Positions 18,309 through 27,495 are shown, counted from the stretch's first letter. The stretch is 35,598 nucleotides of DNA from a bacterium (GCA_030638825.1 DAOWDU010000021.1:1-35598), one strand, 5' to 3'. Notes: a model not told the origin generated them from the sequence alone. A program made the numbers and translations.

Positions 18309-18347
18309 AACAAGATAATGAATCTGCTCTTGATAAATTGTTTTATC
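18304..18347. repeat. Inverted repeat after hsdR
   Basis: GATAAAACAA (18304-18313) / TTGTTTTATC (18338-18347). Confidence 0.6.
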
Positions 18348-18370
18348 TATGTTAAATTAAATTAAGTTGA

Positions 18371-18400
18371 AGCAGTTTGCTTTTGCAATTTTGCTTTTTT
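18371..18400 (+). terminator. Putative intrinsic terminator
   Basis: AGCAGTTTGC-TTTT-GCAATTTTGCT followed by T run; imperfect stem. Confidence 0.45.
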
Positions 18401-18418
18401 AATCTCTAATTTGTCATT

Positions 18419-18580
18419 ATGTCACAAGATAGCCTAATTAAATTGCGTTGCAAAGAGTGTAAACAAATCAATTATCATTCTACGAAAAACAAAAAAACAA
18501 AAAAAGAAAAAATTGAACTAAAAAAACATTGCCGTTTTTGTAAAAAACATACGGAGCATGTGGAGGTAAAAGGAAAATAG
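18419..18580 (+). CDS. rpmG: 50S ribosomal protein L33 (53 aa; absent from the ORF track because <60 aa)
   Basis: [53 protein letters not shown]; CxxC...CxxC and L33-like [13 protein letters not shown]. Confidence 0.9.
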   Translation: MSQDSLIKLRCKECKQINYHSTKNKKTKKEKIELKKHCRFCKKHTEHVEVKGK

Positions 18581-18619
18581 TTTTTTAGAAAACAAGGATA
18601 CAAGAAACAAAAATCAAAA

Positions 18620-18677
18620 AATAATCAATAACCAAATCTCAACAATCAAACGATTTGGAGTTTGGTTATTGATTATT
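18620..18677. repeat. Inverted repeat between rpmG and tRNA-Trp
   Basis: AATAATCAATAACCAAA (18620-18636) / TTTGGTTATTGATTATT (18661-18677), perfect 17-bp arms. Confidence 0.85.
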
Positions 18678-18718
18678 GAAATTTGTTTGGTTATTGTATC
18701 TTGTATCTTGATTACCTT

Positions 18719-18789
18719 GGGAGCTTAGTTTAGCGGTAGAACTTCGGTCTCCAAAACCGACGGCGGGGGTTCGATTCCCTCAGCTCCTG
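18719..18789 (+). tRNA. tRNA-Trp (anticodon CCA)
   Basis: Anticodon stem TCGGT/ACCGA with loop CTCCAAA; T-loop GGTTCGATTCC; acceptor GGGAGCT/AGCTCCT. Confidence 0.9.
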
Positions 18790-18801
18790 CTGATAAAATA
18801 T

Positions 18802-18886
18802 GGGTAGGTACCAAAGCGGTCAAATGGGACTGGCTGTAAACCAGTTGGCTCTGCCTTCGGGGGTTCGAATCCCTCCCTACCCACCA
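18802..18886 (+). tRNA. tRNA-Tyr (anticodon GUA), long variable arm, encoded CCA
   Basis: Acceptor GGGTAGG/CCTACCC, anticodon stem ACTGG/CCAGT loop CTGTAAA, variable arm, GGTTCGAATCC, ACCA. Confidence 0.94.
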
Positions 18887-18939
18887 TATCAACTTATAAC
18901 TGATGACTTATAATCTGTAACTTGTTTTATTATTTTATA

Positions 18940-19656
18940 ATGAATGAAACAAAAAATTTGCCCAAACATATTGCTATTATTCCAGATGGGAATCGTCGCT
19001 GGGCAAAAAGGCATAAGCTGAAGACTTGGATGGGGCATAAAACTGGAACAGCAAGTCTGGAGAAATTAGGGGATATTATAGTTGAATTGAATATCCCGCA
19101 TCTTTCTTTTTGGGCGTCTTCAGAAGACAATTTGAAAAAGCGTCCAGCTCAGGAGGTGGAATTTTTGCTGAATTTATTTAAAGAAAAGTTTTTAAAACTT
19201 TCCAAGAGCGAAAAGATCCATAAAAATAAAATGAAGATTAATATTTTTGGTAGTTGGCGGGAGCAGTTTCCAGAAGATGTGAAGCAGTCTTTAGAACGGG
19301 CGATAGAATCCACAAAAAATTACAATGATTATTTTCTCAACTTTTTTATCGCTTACAGCGGAACGGGCGAAATTTTGAATACGATTAAATGTATCGCAAA
19401 AAAGGCGCGGGGAGATTTAGACTTAAAAATAGATAAAAATCTTTTGAAAAAATGTCTTTTGACTTCTGATCTGCCACCAGTGGATTTATTAATTAGAACG
19501 GGCGGAGAACCGCACAATAGCGATGGATTTATGATGTGGGATACGGCAAACGCGCAATTGCATTTTTCCGAAAAACTCTGGCCCGATTTTGATGAGCAGG
19601 ATTTTAGAAATGCGATTGAAGATTATGCGGGAAGAGGGAGGAGATTTGGAAAATAG
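18940..19656 (+). CDS. uppS: Isoprenyl (undecaprenyl) diphosphate synthase
   Basis: MNETKNLPKHIAIIPDGNRRWAKRHKL...GHKTG...DLLIRTGGEPHNSDGFMMWDTANAQLHF. Confidence 0.94.
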   Translation: MNETKNLPKHIAIIPDGNRRWAKRHKLKTWMGHKTGTASLEKLGDIIVELNIPHLSFWASSEDNLKKRPAQEVEFLLNLFKEKFLKLSKSEKIHKNKMKINIFGSWREQFPEDVKQSLERAIESTKNYNDYFLNFFIAYSGTGEILNTIKCIAKKARGDLDLKIDKNLLKKCLLTSDLPPVDLLIRTGGEPHNSDGFMMWDTANAQLHFSEKLWPDFDEQDFRNAIEDYAGRGRRFGK

Positions 19657-19667
19657 TTTTTAAATTT

Positions 19668-20282
19668 ATGAAACAGCTAGTAGAGAAACTAATCAGCACT
19701 GGCTATCTGAAAACGCCAGAAATTATTAATGCCTTGTACAAAATTAACAGAGCCGATTTTTTGCCTGAAAATCTTAAGTCTGAGTCTCAAGTCAATGCGC
19801 CATTGCCAATTGGATATGGACAGACAATTTCTCAGCCGTTGACAGTTGCTTTTATGCTGGAGTTATTACAGCCGAAAAGCGGCCATAAAATTCTTGATGT
19901 TGGCTCTGGCTCTGGCTGGCAAAGTTTATTGCTTGCTTATATTACCAGCGATAAAGGCAGAGTGATTGCCATTGAAAGAATTTCAGAATTATCGGAATTC
20001 GGAAAAGAAAATTCCCGAAAATATAATTTTAAAAATCTTAAGTTCATTGTTGGCAATGGATCTAAAGGTTATAAAGAAGAAGCGCCTTATGACAGGATAA
20101 TTGTAGCGGCGGCCGCTTTTGATAAAATTCCAAAGGAGCTCAAAAATCAATTAAAAATTGGAGGCAGATTAGTTATTCCTGTTAAAAACAGCATTTGGCT
20201 GGTGGTCAAAAAAAAGGAAAATAAATTTGAAGAAAAAGAATTTCCTGGATTTGTGTTCGTGCCGTTGGTGGAAGATGTTTAG
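19668..20282 (+). CDS. pcm: Protein-L-isoaspartate O-methyltransferase
   Basis: INRADFLPENL...PLPIGYGQTISQPLTVAFMLELLQPKSGHKILDVGSGSGWQSLLLAY. Confidence 0.93.
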   Translation: MKQLVEKLISTGYLKTPEIINALYKINRADFLPENLKSESQVNAPLPIGYGQTISQPLTVAFMLELLQPKSGHKILDVGSGSGWQSLLLAYITSDKGRVIAIERISELSEFGKENSRKYNFKNLKFIVGNGSKGYKEEAPYDRIIVAAAAFDKIPKELKNQLKIGGRLVIPVKNSIWLVVKKKENKFEEKEFPGFVFVPLVEDV

Positions 20283-20358
20283 TAATTATTAGCAGAATGA
20301 CAAGTGAATAGTAATAAATGGACATTTGTGAATTACAAATAAATATTTAATATCTGAT

Positions 20359-21390
20359 ATGAAAATAAATAGAACCATAAAAAGAATAATTATAATATTT
20401 ACGGTTTTTGTGTTGCTCTTTTTTATTGCCATTATTTATATTCAAAACAGTATTAACACTCCGTATAATATACAAGACAATACTAAAAAAGAATTTGTAA
20501 TTCAAAGCGGGGAAAGCGTTCAGCAGATTGCGGATAATTTAGAGAATGAAAATTTAATAAAGAAAGCGGACCTTTTTAAGTTTTATGTATGGAGAGAAAA
20601 TTTAGCAAGCAAACTTCAAGCTGGAAATTATGAGTTATCTACTATGATGATAATTCCTGAAATAGCCGATTTATTTATTGGCGGAAAAATAAAATCTGAT
20701 CAAATCAAAATTACAATTCCAGAAGGTTTTTTAAATAAAGAAATAGACGAAAGATTGGCGAGTAATAATTTAATTAAGAAAGGCGAATTTGTAAAATTTG
20801 ATGAAGATCATAATTTAGATTTATTAAGGTATAGCTTCTTAGAAGACAAGCCAGAAAATATTGGACTGCAAGGATATTATTTCCCAGACACTTATATTTA
20901 TTATAAAGATTCAACAATAGAAAATATTGTCATAAAAATGCTTGATAATTTTGATAATAAATTGTCGCAAGATTTAAAAGAAGAAATTAAAAAGCAAAAG
21001 AAGTCTATTTTTGAAATTATAATTCTAGCGAGTATCATTGAGAAAGAAGCAGGTTTTGTTGAAGATATGGGAAAAGTCGCTAGTGTTTTTCAGAATAGAC
21101 TAGATATTGGAAAAGCGCTTGAATCTGACGCGACTATAAATTATATAACTGGTTCTGGCAGGGCGCAGTCAACTTATGATGATTTGAAAATTGATTCGCC
21201 TTACAATACATATAAATATTCTGGACTTCCGCCAGCGCCAATCTCTAATCCTGGAATTGAGGCCATCAAAGCGGCAGTCTATCCAGAGGAAACGGATTAC
21301 TTTTATTTTCTGACAGATAAAAATAAAAAAACTATTTTCAGCGTTTCGTATGACGAGCATTTGAGGAGTAAGAGTAAATATCTAAAATAG
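20359..21390 (+). CDS. mltG: Endolytic transglycosylase MltG (YceG-like)
   Basis: N-terminal TM; LQGYYFPDTYIY; ASIIEKEAG; VFQNRLDIGKALESDATINY; SPYNTYKYSGLPPAPISNPGIEAIKAA. Confidence 0.95.
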   Translation: MKINRTIKRIIIIFTVFVLLFFIAIIYIQNSINTPYNIQDNTKKEFVIQSGESVQQIADNLENENLIKKADLFKFYVWRENLASKLQAGNYELSTMMIIPEIADLFIGGKIKSDQIKITIPEGFLNKEIDERLASNNLIKKGEFVKFDEDHNLDLLRYSFLEDKPENIGLQGYYFPDTYIYYKDSTIENIVIKMLDNFDNKLSQDLKEEIKKQKKSIFEIIILASIIEKEAGFVEDMGKVASVFQNRLDIGKALESDATINYITGSGRAQSTYDDLKIDSPYNTYKYSGLPPAPISNPGIEAIKAAVYPEETDYFYFLTDKNKKTIFSVSYDEHLRSKSKYLK

Positions 21391-21398
21391 ACAGATTT

Positions 21399-21451
21399 TT
21401 GTCATTGCGCCATCTCATTCGCTACGCTCATTCAGTCTCCTCGCAATGACA
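21399..21451. repeat. Deletion derivative of the 6973-7113 TIR element
   Basis: TTGTCATTGCG-CCATCTCATTCGCTACGCTCATTCAGTCTCCTCGCAATGACA; matches ends and right half of 6973-7113. Confidence 0.8.
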
Positions 21452-21481
21452 GGTGAAAATAATAAAATTTAAGATAAATAT

Positions 21482-22051
21482 ATGCTAAAAGAAAAAAAAT
21501 TGGAGAACAAAAGTATTCTAATAATAATCGCAAGCAAGAATTTTAGAGACGAAGAATATTTTATTCCTTACGAAGTTTTTCAAAAAGAAGGCGCCAAAAT
21601 TACCACCGCCAGTTCCGTTGAAGGAGATATAATTGGAATTGAAGGAGGGGAGGCCAGATCCACTTTGACTTTGAGCGAGATCAATACAAAAGATTTTGAC
21701 GCAGTTGTTTTTATTGGCGGAAGCGGCGCTGTTGAATATTTTGACAATAATGACGCTCATAAAATCGTTCAAGAAATGGCAAATTCGCATAAAGTTGTGG
21801 CGGCAATTTGTATTGCTCCGATAATTTTGGCGAAAGCTGGAATTCTCACTGGAAGAAACGCAACTGTTTGGTCAAGCTTGATGAACAAAAATAATATAAA
21901 AGAACTTGAAGATTCCGGCTGTTCTGTTTTAGAAGAAAGAGTTGTCAAAGATAAAAAAATTATCACAGCTGATGGACCAGCCGTTTCAAAAAAATTCGCG
22001 GAGAAAATAGTTGAGACCATAACAGAAAGAAAAGTTGAAGAAAATGATTAA
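21482..22051 (+). CDS. DJ-1/PfpI family protein
   Basis: FDAVVFIGGSGAVEYFDNNDAHKIVQEMANSHKVVAAICIAPIILAKAGILTGRNATVW. Confidence 0.88.
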   Translation: MLKEKKLENKSILIIIASKNFRDEEYFIPYEVFQKEGAKITTASSVEGDIIGIEGGEARSTLTLSEINTKDFDAVVFIGGSGAVEYFDNNDAHKIVQEMANSHKVVAAICIAPIILAKAGILTGRNATVWSSLMNKNNIKELEDSGCSVLEERVVKDKKIITADGPAVSKKFAEKIVETITERKVEEND

Positions 22052-22077
22052 AATAAATTAAAAATTATTTATCATTT

Positions 22078-22764
22078 ATGACGGGAAACAAATACAAAAT
22101 TCCAGAATTGTCTTTTGAGAAAAGACCAAGAGAGCGGTTGATTGAGAATGGACCAGATGGTCTAAAAAATTATGAGTTGCTGGCAATTATTTTGGGAACT
22201 GGCTATCGCGGCGAAGATGTCTTGGCTCTCGCTTCTAGAATTTTACAGGAATATGGTTCTAAGGCGATTACGAAAGAAAGAAGTGTGAGCCGCTTAATGG
22301 CTGAATTAGGAATTCCTAAAGTTAAGTCCTGCCAAATTATCGCTTGCTTTGAAATCGGCAGGCGTTTTTTCGTGGAAGATGCTGGTAAAATGCCGACAGT
22401 TAGGGATGCGGAAGATGTTTATAAATATTTAAAAGAGATGAGCAAATTTAAAAAAGAGCAATTCCGCGGGCTCTATTTAAATTCACGAAATAAACTTATT
22501 TATGACGAGGTGATTTCTCTCGGCACTCTTAATGCTAATCTAGTTCATCCCCGCGAAGTTTTCCAACCCGCCGTTGAATTTTCCGCGGCGGCAATTATTG
22601 TCGCTCACAATCATCCCTCTGGCGATCCCGAACCATCTGAGGATGATTTAGAAATTACCAAACGCCTTGTTAACGCGGGAAAAATAATGGGACTGGAAAT
22701 TTTAGACCATCTTATTATTGGAAGGGATAAATTTGTGAGTTTGAAGGGGAAAAAGTTAATGTAA
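22078..22764 (+). CDS. radC: RadC family JAB-domain protein
   Basis: RPRERLIENGPDGLKNYELLAIILGTGYRGEDV; IIVAHNHPSGDPEPSEDD. Confidence 0.94.
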   Translation: MTGNKYKIPELSFEKRPRERLIENGPDGLKNYELLAIILGTGYRGEDVLALASRILQEYGSKAITKERSVSRLMAELGIPKVKSCQIIACFEIGRRFFVEDAGKMPTVRDAEDVYKYLKEMSKFKKEQFRGLYLNSRNKLIYDEVISLGTLNANLVHPREVFQPAVEFSAAAIIVAHNHPSGDPEPSEDDLEITKRLVNAGKIMGLEILDHLIIGRDKFVSLKGKKLM

Positions 22765-22770
22765 AAAATT

Positions 22771-22953
22771 ATGGCAAAACTTAAAAAACAAATTGCTGAA
22801 CGATTGAATAAATCCTGTGTTTGCTGTGGCAAAAAAATTAAGGTATTCTTATATCAGGACAAGAGCTATCGCGGCGGACATTTTTTTGGCAAGATTTTAG
22901 ATGATGGTAAAAAGGAATATTGGGAATGCCCGAAGTGTTATTGGAGGAAGTAA
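22771..22953 (+). CDS. Small zinc-ribbon-like protein (60 aa)
   Basis: CVCCGKK ... WECPKCYWRK. Confidence 0.65.
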   Translation: MAKLKKQIAERLNKSCVCCGKKIKVFLYQDKSYRGGHFFGKILDDGKKEYWECPKCYWRK

Positions 22954-22996
22954 GTTTTAAAATATTTTAGTTATTAATTTAAATTTAAAAGCAATT

Positions 22997-23197
22997 ATGA
23001 AATTTAAAAAAGAGATTGTTATAGGGTCTGGCAAAACAGCTTATCTATTGGCTTGTTCCAAGGAGGAGATTAAATTGCTTTTTGGTATTGTAAAAACTAC
23101 ACGGCGTTATTTCCCAGAAAATTTTGAATTAAGTCAGGAACGGCATCGTCTTAATAATATGTTAAAAGAACTAAAGAGAGTTTACGAAAAAGATTAA
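22997..23197 (+). CDS. Hypothetical small protein (66 aa)
   Basis: Intact ORF between co-oriented genes with short spacers. Confidence 0.5.
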   Translation: MKFKKEIVIGSGKTAYLLACSKEEIKLLFGIVKTTRRYFPENFELSQERHRLNNMLKELKRVYEKD

Positions 23198-23220
23198 AAT
23201 AATAACCTAAAACAAAAACA

Positions 23221-23733
23221 ATGCCCCAAATAAATTATCCATTACAAAAAGAAAAAATCAAAATTAGCGCGGAAGAGTGCTTTAAACTTGGCGAACAAAA
23301 AGGATATTTTATTTTGGACAAAGGCAAGATAAAATATACCGCTGTTGGCAAAAGCTATAACTTTTCTGATCCAGAAGAAAAAACGAGGATGATGTTTTAT
23401 TTTGATTTGATTGAGAAATATAAATATCCAGTGAATAGGATTGAGTTTGAAGTTGGGATATTTGATGATAAGGCGATAAATAAATACGCAGATATTGTCG
23501 TTTTTACAAATGATGAACAGAGAAAACCGTATATTGTTGTAAAATGCGAAAAAGACGGAATAGCAGATTTGGAATTTGAAGAGGCAGTTAAACGAGTGAT
23601 CGCTAACGCTTGGAATTTAGGGGCGTTATTCGCAGCTTGCGTTGCTGGCGATAAATATCGCGTGGTGGAAATAGATGATAAAAATAATAAAACTGAGATT
23701 GATGATCTTCCAATTTGCTATGGCGAAAAATAA
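23221..23733 (+). CDS. Stand-alone HsdR N-terminal-like (PD-(D/E)XK-type) domain protein, apparently altered catalytic site
   Basis: YPVNRIEFEVGIFDDKAINKYADIVVFTNDEQRKPYIVVKCEKDGIADLEFEEAVKRVIANAWNLGALFAACVAGDKYRVVEI resembles HSDR_N-type domains, where [E]-x-K is expected at VVKCEK. Confidence 0.6.
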   Translation: MPQINYPLQKEKIKISAEECFKLGEQKGYFILDKGKIKYTAVGKSYNFSDPEEKTRMMFYFDLIEKYKYPVNRIEFEVGIFDDKAINKYADIVVFTNDEQRKPYIVVKCEKDGIADLEFEEAVKRVIANAWNLGALFAACVAGDKYRVVEIDDKNNKTEIDDLPICYGEK

Positions 23734-23736
23734 AAT

Positions 23737-23764
23737 TTGACATAAATTTTTTACTGTATATAAT
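23737..23764 (+). promoter_or_regulatory. rplJ-rplL promoter
   Basis: TTGACA (23737-23742), 16-bp spacer, TATAAT (23759-23764). Confidence 0.75.
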
Positions 23765-23783
23765 AAACCCATACTTAACTTAT

Positions 23784-23869
23784 CCATAGACAGCAGGCAA
23801 TTAAGACCTGCCGAGGGTAAAATAAAGATTGTTATAGTTATTAGCATTTTATTTTACTGCCGTCTATGG
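23784..23869 (+). promoter_or_regulatory. Ribosomal L10 leader-like RNA element
   Basis: CCATAGAC-AGCAGGCAATTAAGACCTGCCGAGG...ACTGCC-GTCTATGG: closing stem, AGCAGG/CCTGCC hairpin and position directly upstream of rplJ match the known L10 leader architecture. Confidence 0.8.
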
Positions 23870-23962
23870 AACGCGCAGTTTTTTCATTTTTGGATTACAA
23901 AAACTTTCAATTTCTGTCATTCCCGCGGAGGCGATGACAATAATAATTAAAATATTAAAATT

Positions 23963-24481
23963 ATGATTACTAAAGATCAAAAGAAAGAAATAATAGAAAA
24001 TCTTAGCGATAGATTTTCGAAATCCAAGGCGATTGTTTTTTTGGGTTTTCAGGGATTGTCGGCAAAAGAAAATATAGAACTAAGAAGAAAATTGAGAGAC
24101 GAAAATGTTGAGTATAAAGTTGCGAAAAAAACACTTATCAAAAAAGGGCTTAAAGATGCGAAAGTTCTTGGGAATAATGATTTGGATTTAAAAGGTTCAG
24201 TCGCTGTTGCAGTTGGTTATGACGATGAAGTTGCTCCAGCAAGATTGTCAAGTGAATACTCCAAGACTAATAAAAAACTAAAATTGCTGGGAGGATTTAT
24301 CGCAACAAAATATATGGATGCGAAAGAAATAAAGGCGTTGGCGCTTTTGCCGGGAAAAGATCAGTTAAGAGCGCAGTTAGTTGGAACGATCAATGCGCCA
24401 GTTTCTGGATTTGTAAATGTTTTAGCCGGCAATATGCGGGGATTGATTACTGTTTTGAAAGCGGTGGGGGAGAAGAAATAA
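23963..24481 (+). CDS. rplJ: 50S ribosomal protein L10
   Basis: MITKDQKKEIIENLSDRFSKSKAIVFLGFQGLSAKENIELRRKLRDENVEYKVAKKTLIKKGL. Confidence 0.96.
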   Translation: MITKDQKKEIIENLSDRFSKSKAIVFLGFQGLSAKENIELRRKLRDENVEYKVAKKTLIKKGLKDAKVLGNNDLDLKGSVAVAVGYDDEVAPARLSSEYSKTNKKLKLLGGFIATKYMDAKEIKALALLPGKDQLRAQLVGTINAPVSGFVNVLAGNMRGLITVLKAVGEKK

Positions 24482-24510
24482 AATTTACTAATTAATTTAA
24501 AAAAAATATT

Positions 24511-24981
24511 ATGGCAGAAGAAAAAAAAGAGGAAAAAGCTGTTGAAGAAAAAAAAGAAACAGCTGAAAAGGTAGAAGAAAAAAAGGAAGTGGAAGTTCCT
24601 AAAAAGTTTCAAGATTTGGTAAAACAAATTGAAGAACTAAGCGTTCTTGAACTTTCAGAATTAGTGAAAGTTTTAGAAGAAAAATTTGGAGTTTCCGCGG
24701 CAGCTCCAGCGATGATGGCGGCAATGCCAGCTGGTGGCGCGGCTGCTGATGGAGGCGCAGAAGAAGAAAAGTCTGAATTTGATGTTGAGCTCGTAGCTGC
24801 TGGTGACGCAAAAATCGCGGTTATCAAAATCGTCAGAGAAATTACCGGGCAAGGATTAAAAGACGCAAAAGATATCGTTGACGCGGCTCCGAAAATTATC
24901 AAAGAAAAAGCTCCCAAAGCGGAAGCGGAAGAACTAAAAAAGAAATTAGAAGAAGCGGGCGCGACTGTGGATTTGAAGTAG
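24511..24981 (+). CDS. rplL: 50S ribosomal protein L7/L12, with N-terminal K/E-rich extension
   Basis: ...[72 protein letters not shown]-term [32 protein letters not shown]. Confidence 0.97.
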   Translation: MAEEKKEEKAVEEKKETAEKVEEKKEVEVPKKFQDLVKQIEELSVLELSELVKVLEEKFGVSAAAPAMMAAMPAGGAAADGGAEEEKSEFDVELVAAGDAKIAVIKIVREITGQGLKDAKDIVDAAPKIIKEKAPKAEAEELKKKLEEAGATVDLK

Positions 24982-24994
24982 AGTATTTAGTATT

Positions 24995-25028
24995 TAAAAA
25001 AACAGGGGATTTGATTCTCCTGTTTTTT
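24995..25028. terminator. Bidirectional intrinsic terminator between rplL and convergent ORF
   Basis: AAAAAACAGGGGA-TTTGAT-TCTCCTGTTTTTT. Confidence 0.85.
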
Positions 25029-25044
25029 GTAATTAAAAATAATT

Positions 25045-27351
25045 TTATTCCTCTCTCTCAATCCCAACCACAAAAACTTTATCCCCATTCAGCACATACA
25101 TTTTATTCTCCATCTCACTAACAACAATATTTTTTAAATCAGCAAAACTATCGCTAGCATATTGTCCGATTAAGCTGCCGTTTGTTTTATTAAATAAGAT
25201 AATTCTTTGCTTCGGAGGATCTATAATATAAAGATATTCCAAATTCTCGTTCGTGTAAATTTTTGCCGAAGATGAAAGAGGTTCGCTTAGTTTTTCTAAA
25301 GCAAAATCTTTTATTGCTGGTATTTCTGGTTTAGCTCCAGATAAACATTTGTCAGCCGTACCGTCTGATTTTAAAATATAAATAAATCCGTCAATAGCGA
25401 AAGAAATAGCATTTTCTATATTTATTTCTGTATCTGTAATCCATGATTCTCCGTTGTCAAATCCGTTTGCTGTTCGTTGATACTTATAAATTTGATTTGC
25501 CTCAGGCTCTAAGAAATATAAATAATTACTATAAGAAGCGAGAGCTTTAATCTTTGGATTGTCATTGATAAATTCTATCTCTACAGGTACTAATTCTTTT
25601 TTGTCCAAGTCTAGCGAAGATAATTTATTTGAATCAGACAAGAAAATTATTTCTCCGGTTTTTTCAATTGGAATCGCTAATTTTGAGTGTTCAATATCGT
25701 CAGATTTAATTTGTAAATCTTCCGCCTTTTTATTTTCTAAATCTATCTGGTAGACGGAATTTCCAGAAGTGGAAGCGTAATATTTTTTATTGATAAGCAT
25801 TATTTGCTCTGCTGGTTGTTCTAAGCTAACAGCGATTTCAGGATTGTCTATTCTGTGGACAAGATTAACTGCGTCAAGTTGAACTTGAATTTTACCAAGC
25901 AAATTCTCTGCTTTCTCGTCTAATTTATTGTAATCATTTTTCACTTTAAGCGTTAAATTTTTCGCATCTGCTAAAAATATTCTAGCTTGCGCAAGATCAT
26001 CGTAAATCATAACTTCTTCCGCCTTGCTTATTTTTTCTTCCGCTTGAGAAAGTTTATTATTATAAAGATTAAATTTTCTTTCTGCTTCTTCTTGGTAATT
26101 TGTGAAAATTAAATTTCCTGTGAATAATAAAGTAATGAATATAAAAGCGATAAATATCAATTTATTTTTATTTGACGGAAGATTTATTTTTTGCAGCAAT
26201 GCATCCTCTGTTTTTTGGTCTTTTGTGGAATCAGCGTTTTCTAAATTATCTTTTTTCTTTTGCTTATAATTTTCAATTTTAGTCGCAATACTATTTTTTA
26301 AAGAACTAAATAATTCCTTTAATATTTTTAGCAATCCCTTTGACTTGTTTATTACAGATTTTTCTTTTTCAATTTCCTCAAATTCTTTTACTGCCTCTTC
26401 CTGTTTTTCTGTTGTTGATTTAAGCTTCTGCTCAAATTTTTGTTCAGTTGTTTGTTTCTCTACTTCCGCCTTTTCGTATTTATCTATAATGTCATCAAGA
26501 GTTATTTTTTTACTATCGTTAGTAATATTTATTTGTTGTTCTGCTTGTTTTTCGGGAATTACTTTTTCAGATTCCAAATTCTTCAGAGATTCAGAATCAT
26601 CACTTTCTTTTTCGTTTTCAGCAATAAATTCTTCTTTAAGTATTTCTTCTTCTTTTTCGGTTTGTTTTTCGTTCCCAATTTTCATAATTAACAATCCCAC
26701 AGTTGTTATATTTCCCTCCTGTTCAATTGTATTCTGAATTGTTTCTGCCAGTTTGTTTGTATCAAGCGAGGATGACAGCTGCCTTATTTTTTCCAAAGAA
26801 AAGATATTAAAAAATTCTGGAGTGGCCAATAAGATTAAATCGTTTTTTTCTATTTCTCCACTGGCGATATTCGCGAAGGTTTTAAAGGGATGAGGCTTTT
26901 CCTCTTTTACTGTATTTTTTCCAATGTCTGTGATTTGATTATCTCTGACAAGTAAAGTCTTCACATTGCCAACCTGGCTAAAATATAGTTCGTTCTTTTT
27001 ATATGCTCCGCAAATCATATTTAAATTTCCAATCCAGTCCACATTGCCCTGCTCAGCGAGATTGGATAAAGTGGAATTTGCTTTATGAAGTCCAGCTTCC
27101 AGACTTTCCATCGTGGATCTTTTTGGCTTAGAGTAAAATTCTTTTTTAATAATAGAGGCCAAAAGATTTACTAAATAAGACGAACTTTCTGAAAAATTTA
27201 CAATTTCTCCGACAATGTATAAATTTCCCAGATTTTGCTCGTCCACATTTTCCGGCTCATAAACAAAGATATCGCAAAACGAATTTTCTTCTTCGTTGCA
27301 AAAAACAATCTCTCGGACCTCAAGTTTCTCCTCTTTTTTTAAAATGCTCAT
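25045..27351 (-). CDS. Membrane protein: PP2C-like N-terminal region, coiled coil, TM helix, C-terminal repeat (beta-propeller-like) region
   Basis: N-term ...GNLNMICGAYKKNELYFSQVGNVKTLLVRDNQITDIGKNT...NDLILLATPEFFN...; K/E coiled coil; TM LIFIAFIFITLLFTGNLIF; downstream beta-rich repeats. Confidence 0.6.
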   Translation of the reverse strand: MSILKKEEKLEVREIVFCNEEENSFCDIFVYEPENVDEQNLGNLYIVGEIVNFSESSSYLVNLLASIIKKEFYSKPKRSTMESLEAGLHKANSTLSNLAEQGNVDWIGNLNMICGAYKKNELYFSQVGNVKTLLVRDNQITDIGKNTVKEEKPHPFKTFANIASGEIEKNDLILLATPEFFNIFSLEKIRQLSSSLDTNKLAETIQNTIEQEGNITTVGLLIMKIGNEKQTEKEEEILKEEFIAENEKESDDSESLKNLESEKVIPEKQAEQQINITNDSKKITLDDIIDKYEKAEVEKQTTEQKFEQKLKSTTEKQEEAVKEFEEIEKEKSVINKSKGLLKILKELFSSLKNSIATKIENYKQKKKDNLENADSTKDQKTEDALLQKINLPSNKNKLIFIAFIFITLLFTGNLIFTNYQEEAERKFNLYNNKLSQAEEKISKAEEVMIYDDLAQARIFLADAKNLTLKVKNDYNKLDEKAENLLGKIQVQLDAVNLVHRIDNPEIAVSLEQPAEQIMLINKKYYASTSGNSVYQIDLENKKAEDLQIKSDDIEHSKLAIPIEKTGEIIFLSDSNKLSSLDLDKKELVPVEIEFINDNPKIKALASYSNYLYFLEPEANQIYKYQRTANGFDNGESWITDTEINIENAISFAIDGFIYILKSDGTADKCLSGAKPEIPAIKDFALEKLSEPLSSSAKIYTNENLEYLYIIDPPKQRIILFNKTNGSLIGQYASDSFADLKNIVVSEMENKMYVLNGDKVFVVGIEREE

Positions 27352-27455
27352 TTTTTTGTTTTAATAATAGTTTTAACTTTACTATTATAATGTTTTTTGG
27401 GATTTTTAGCAAATTTAAATCATTTAAACAAGTTTTGGGTTTTGCATTAGGTTAA

Positions 27456-27495
27456 TTAAAACAGTATGGTAATACATATTACCATACTGTTTTAA
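27456..27495. repeat. 28-bp-core palindrome, copy A
   Basis: TTAAAACAGTATGGTAATA-CA-TATTACCATACTGTTTTAA, 19-bp arms; 3' of the minus-strand gene 27514-29097. Confidence 0.92.

Noticed and set aside
5191-18903. Shared word AACTTATAAC(TGA) at 5191-5203, 18891-18903 and, reversed, 8626-8635
   Set aside because: Short AT-rich word in three intergenic spots; could be a degraded dispersed repeat but is too short to support a claim.
24609-24917. Minus-strand ORFs opposite rplL and plus-strand ORFs opposite 25045-27351 (e.g. 26345-26737)
   Set aside because: Low-complexity shadow ORFs (S/F/L-rich) of real genes.
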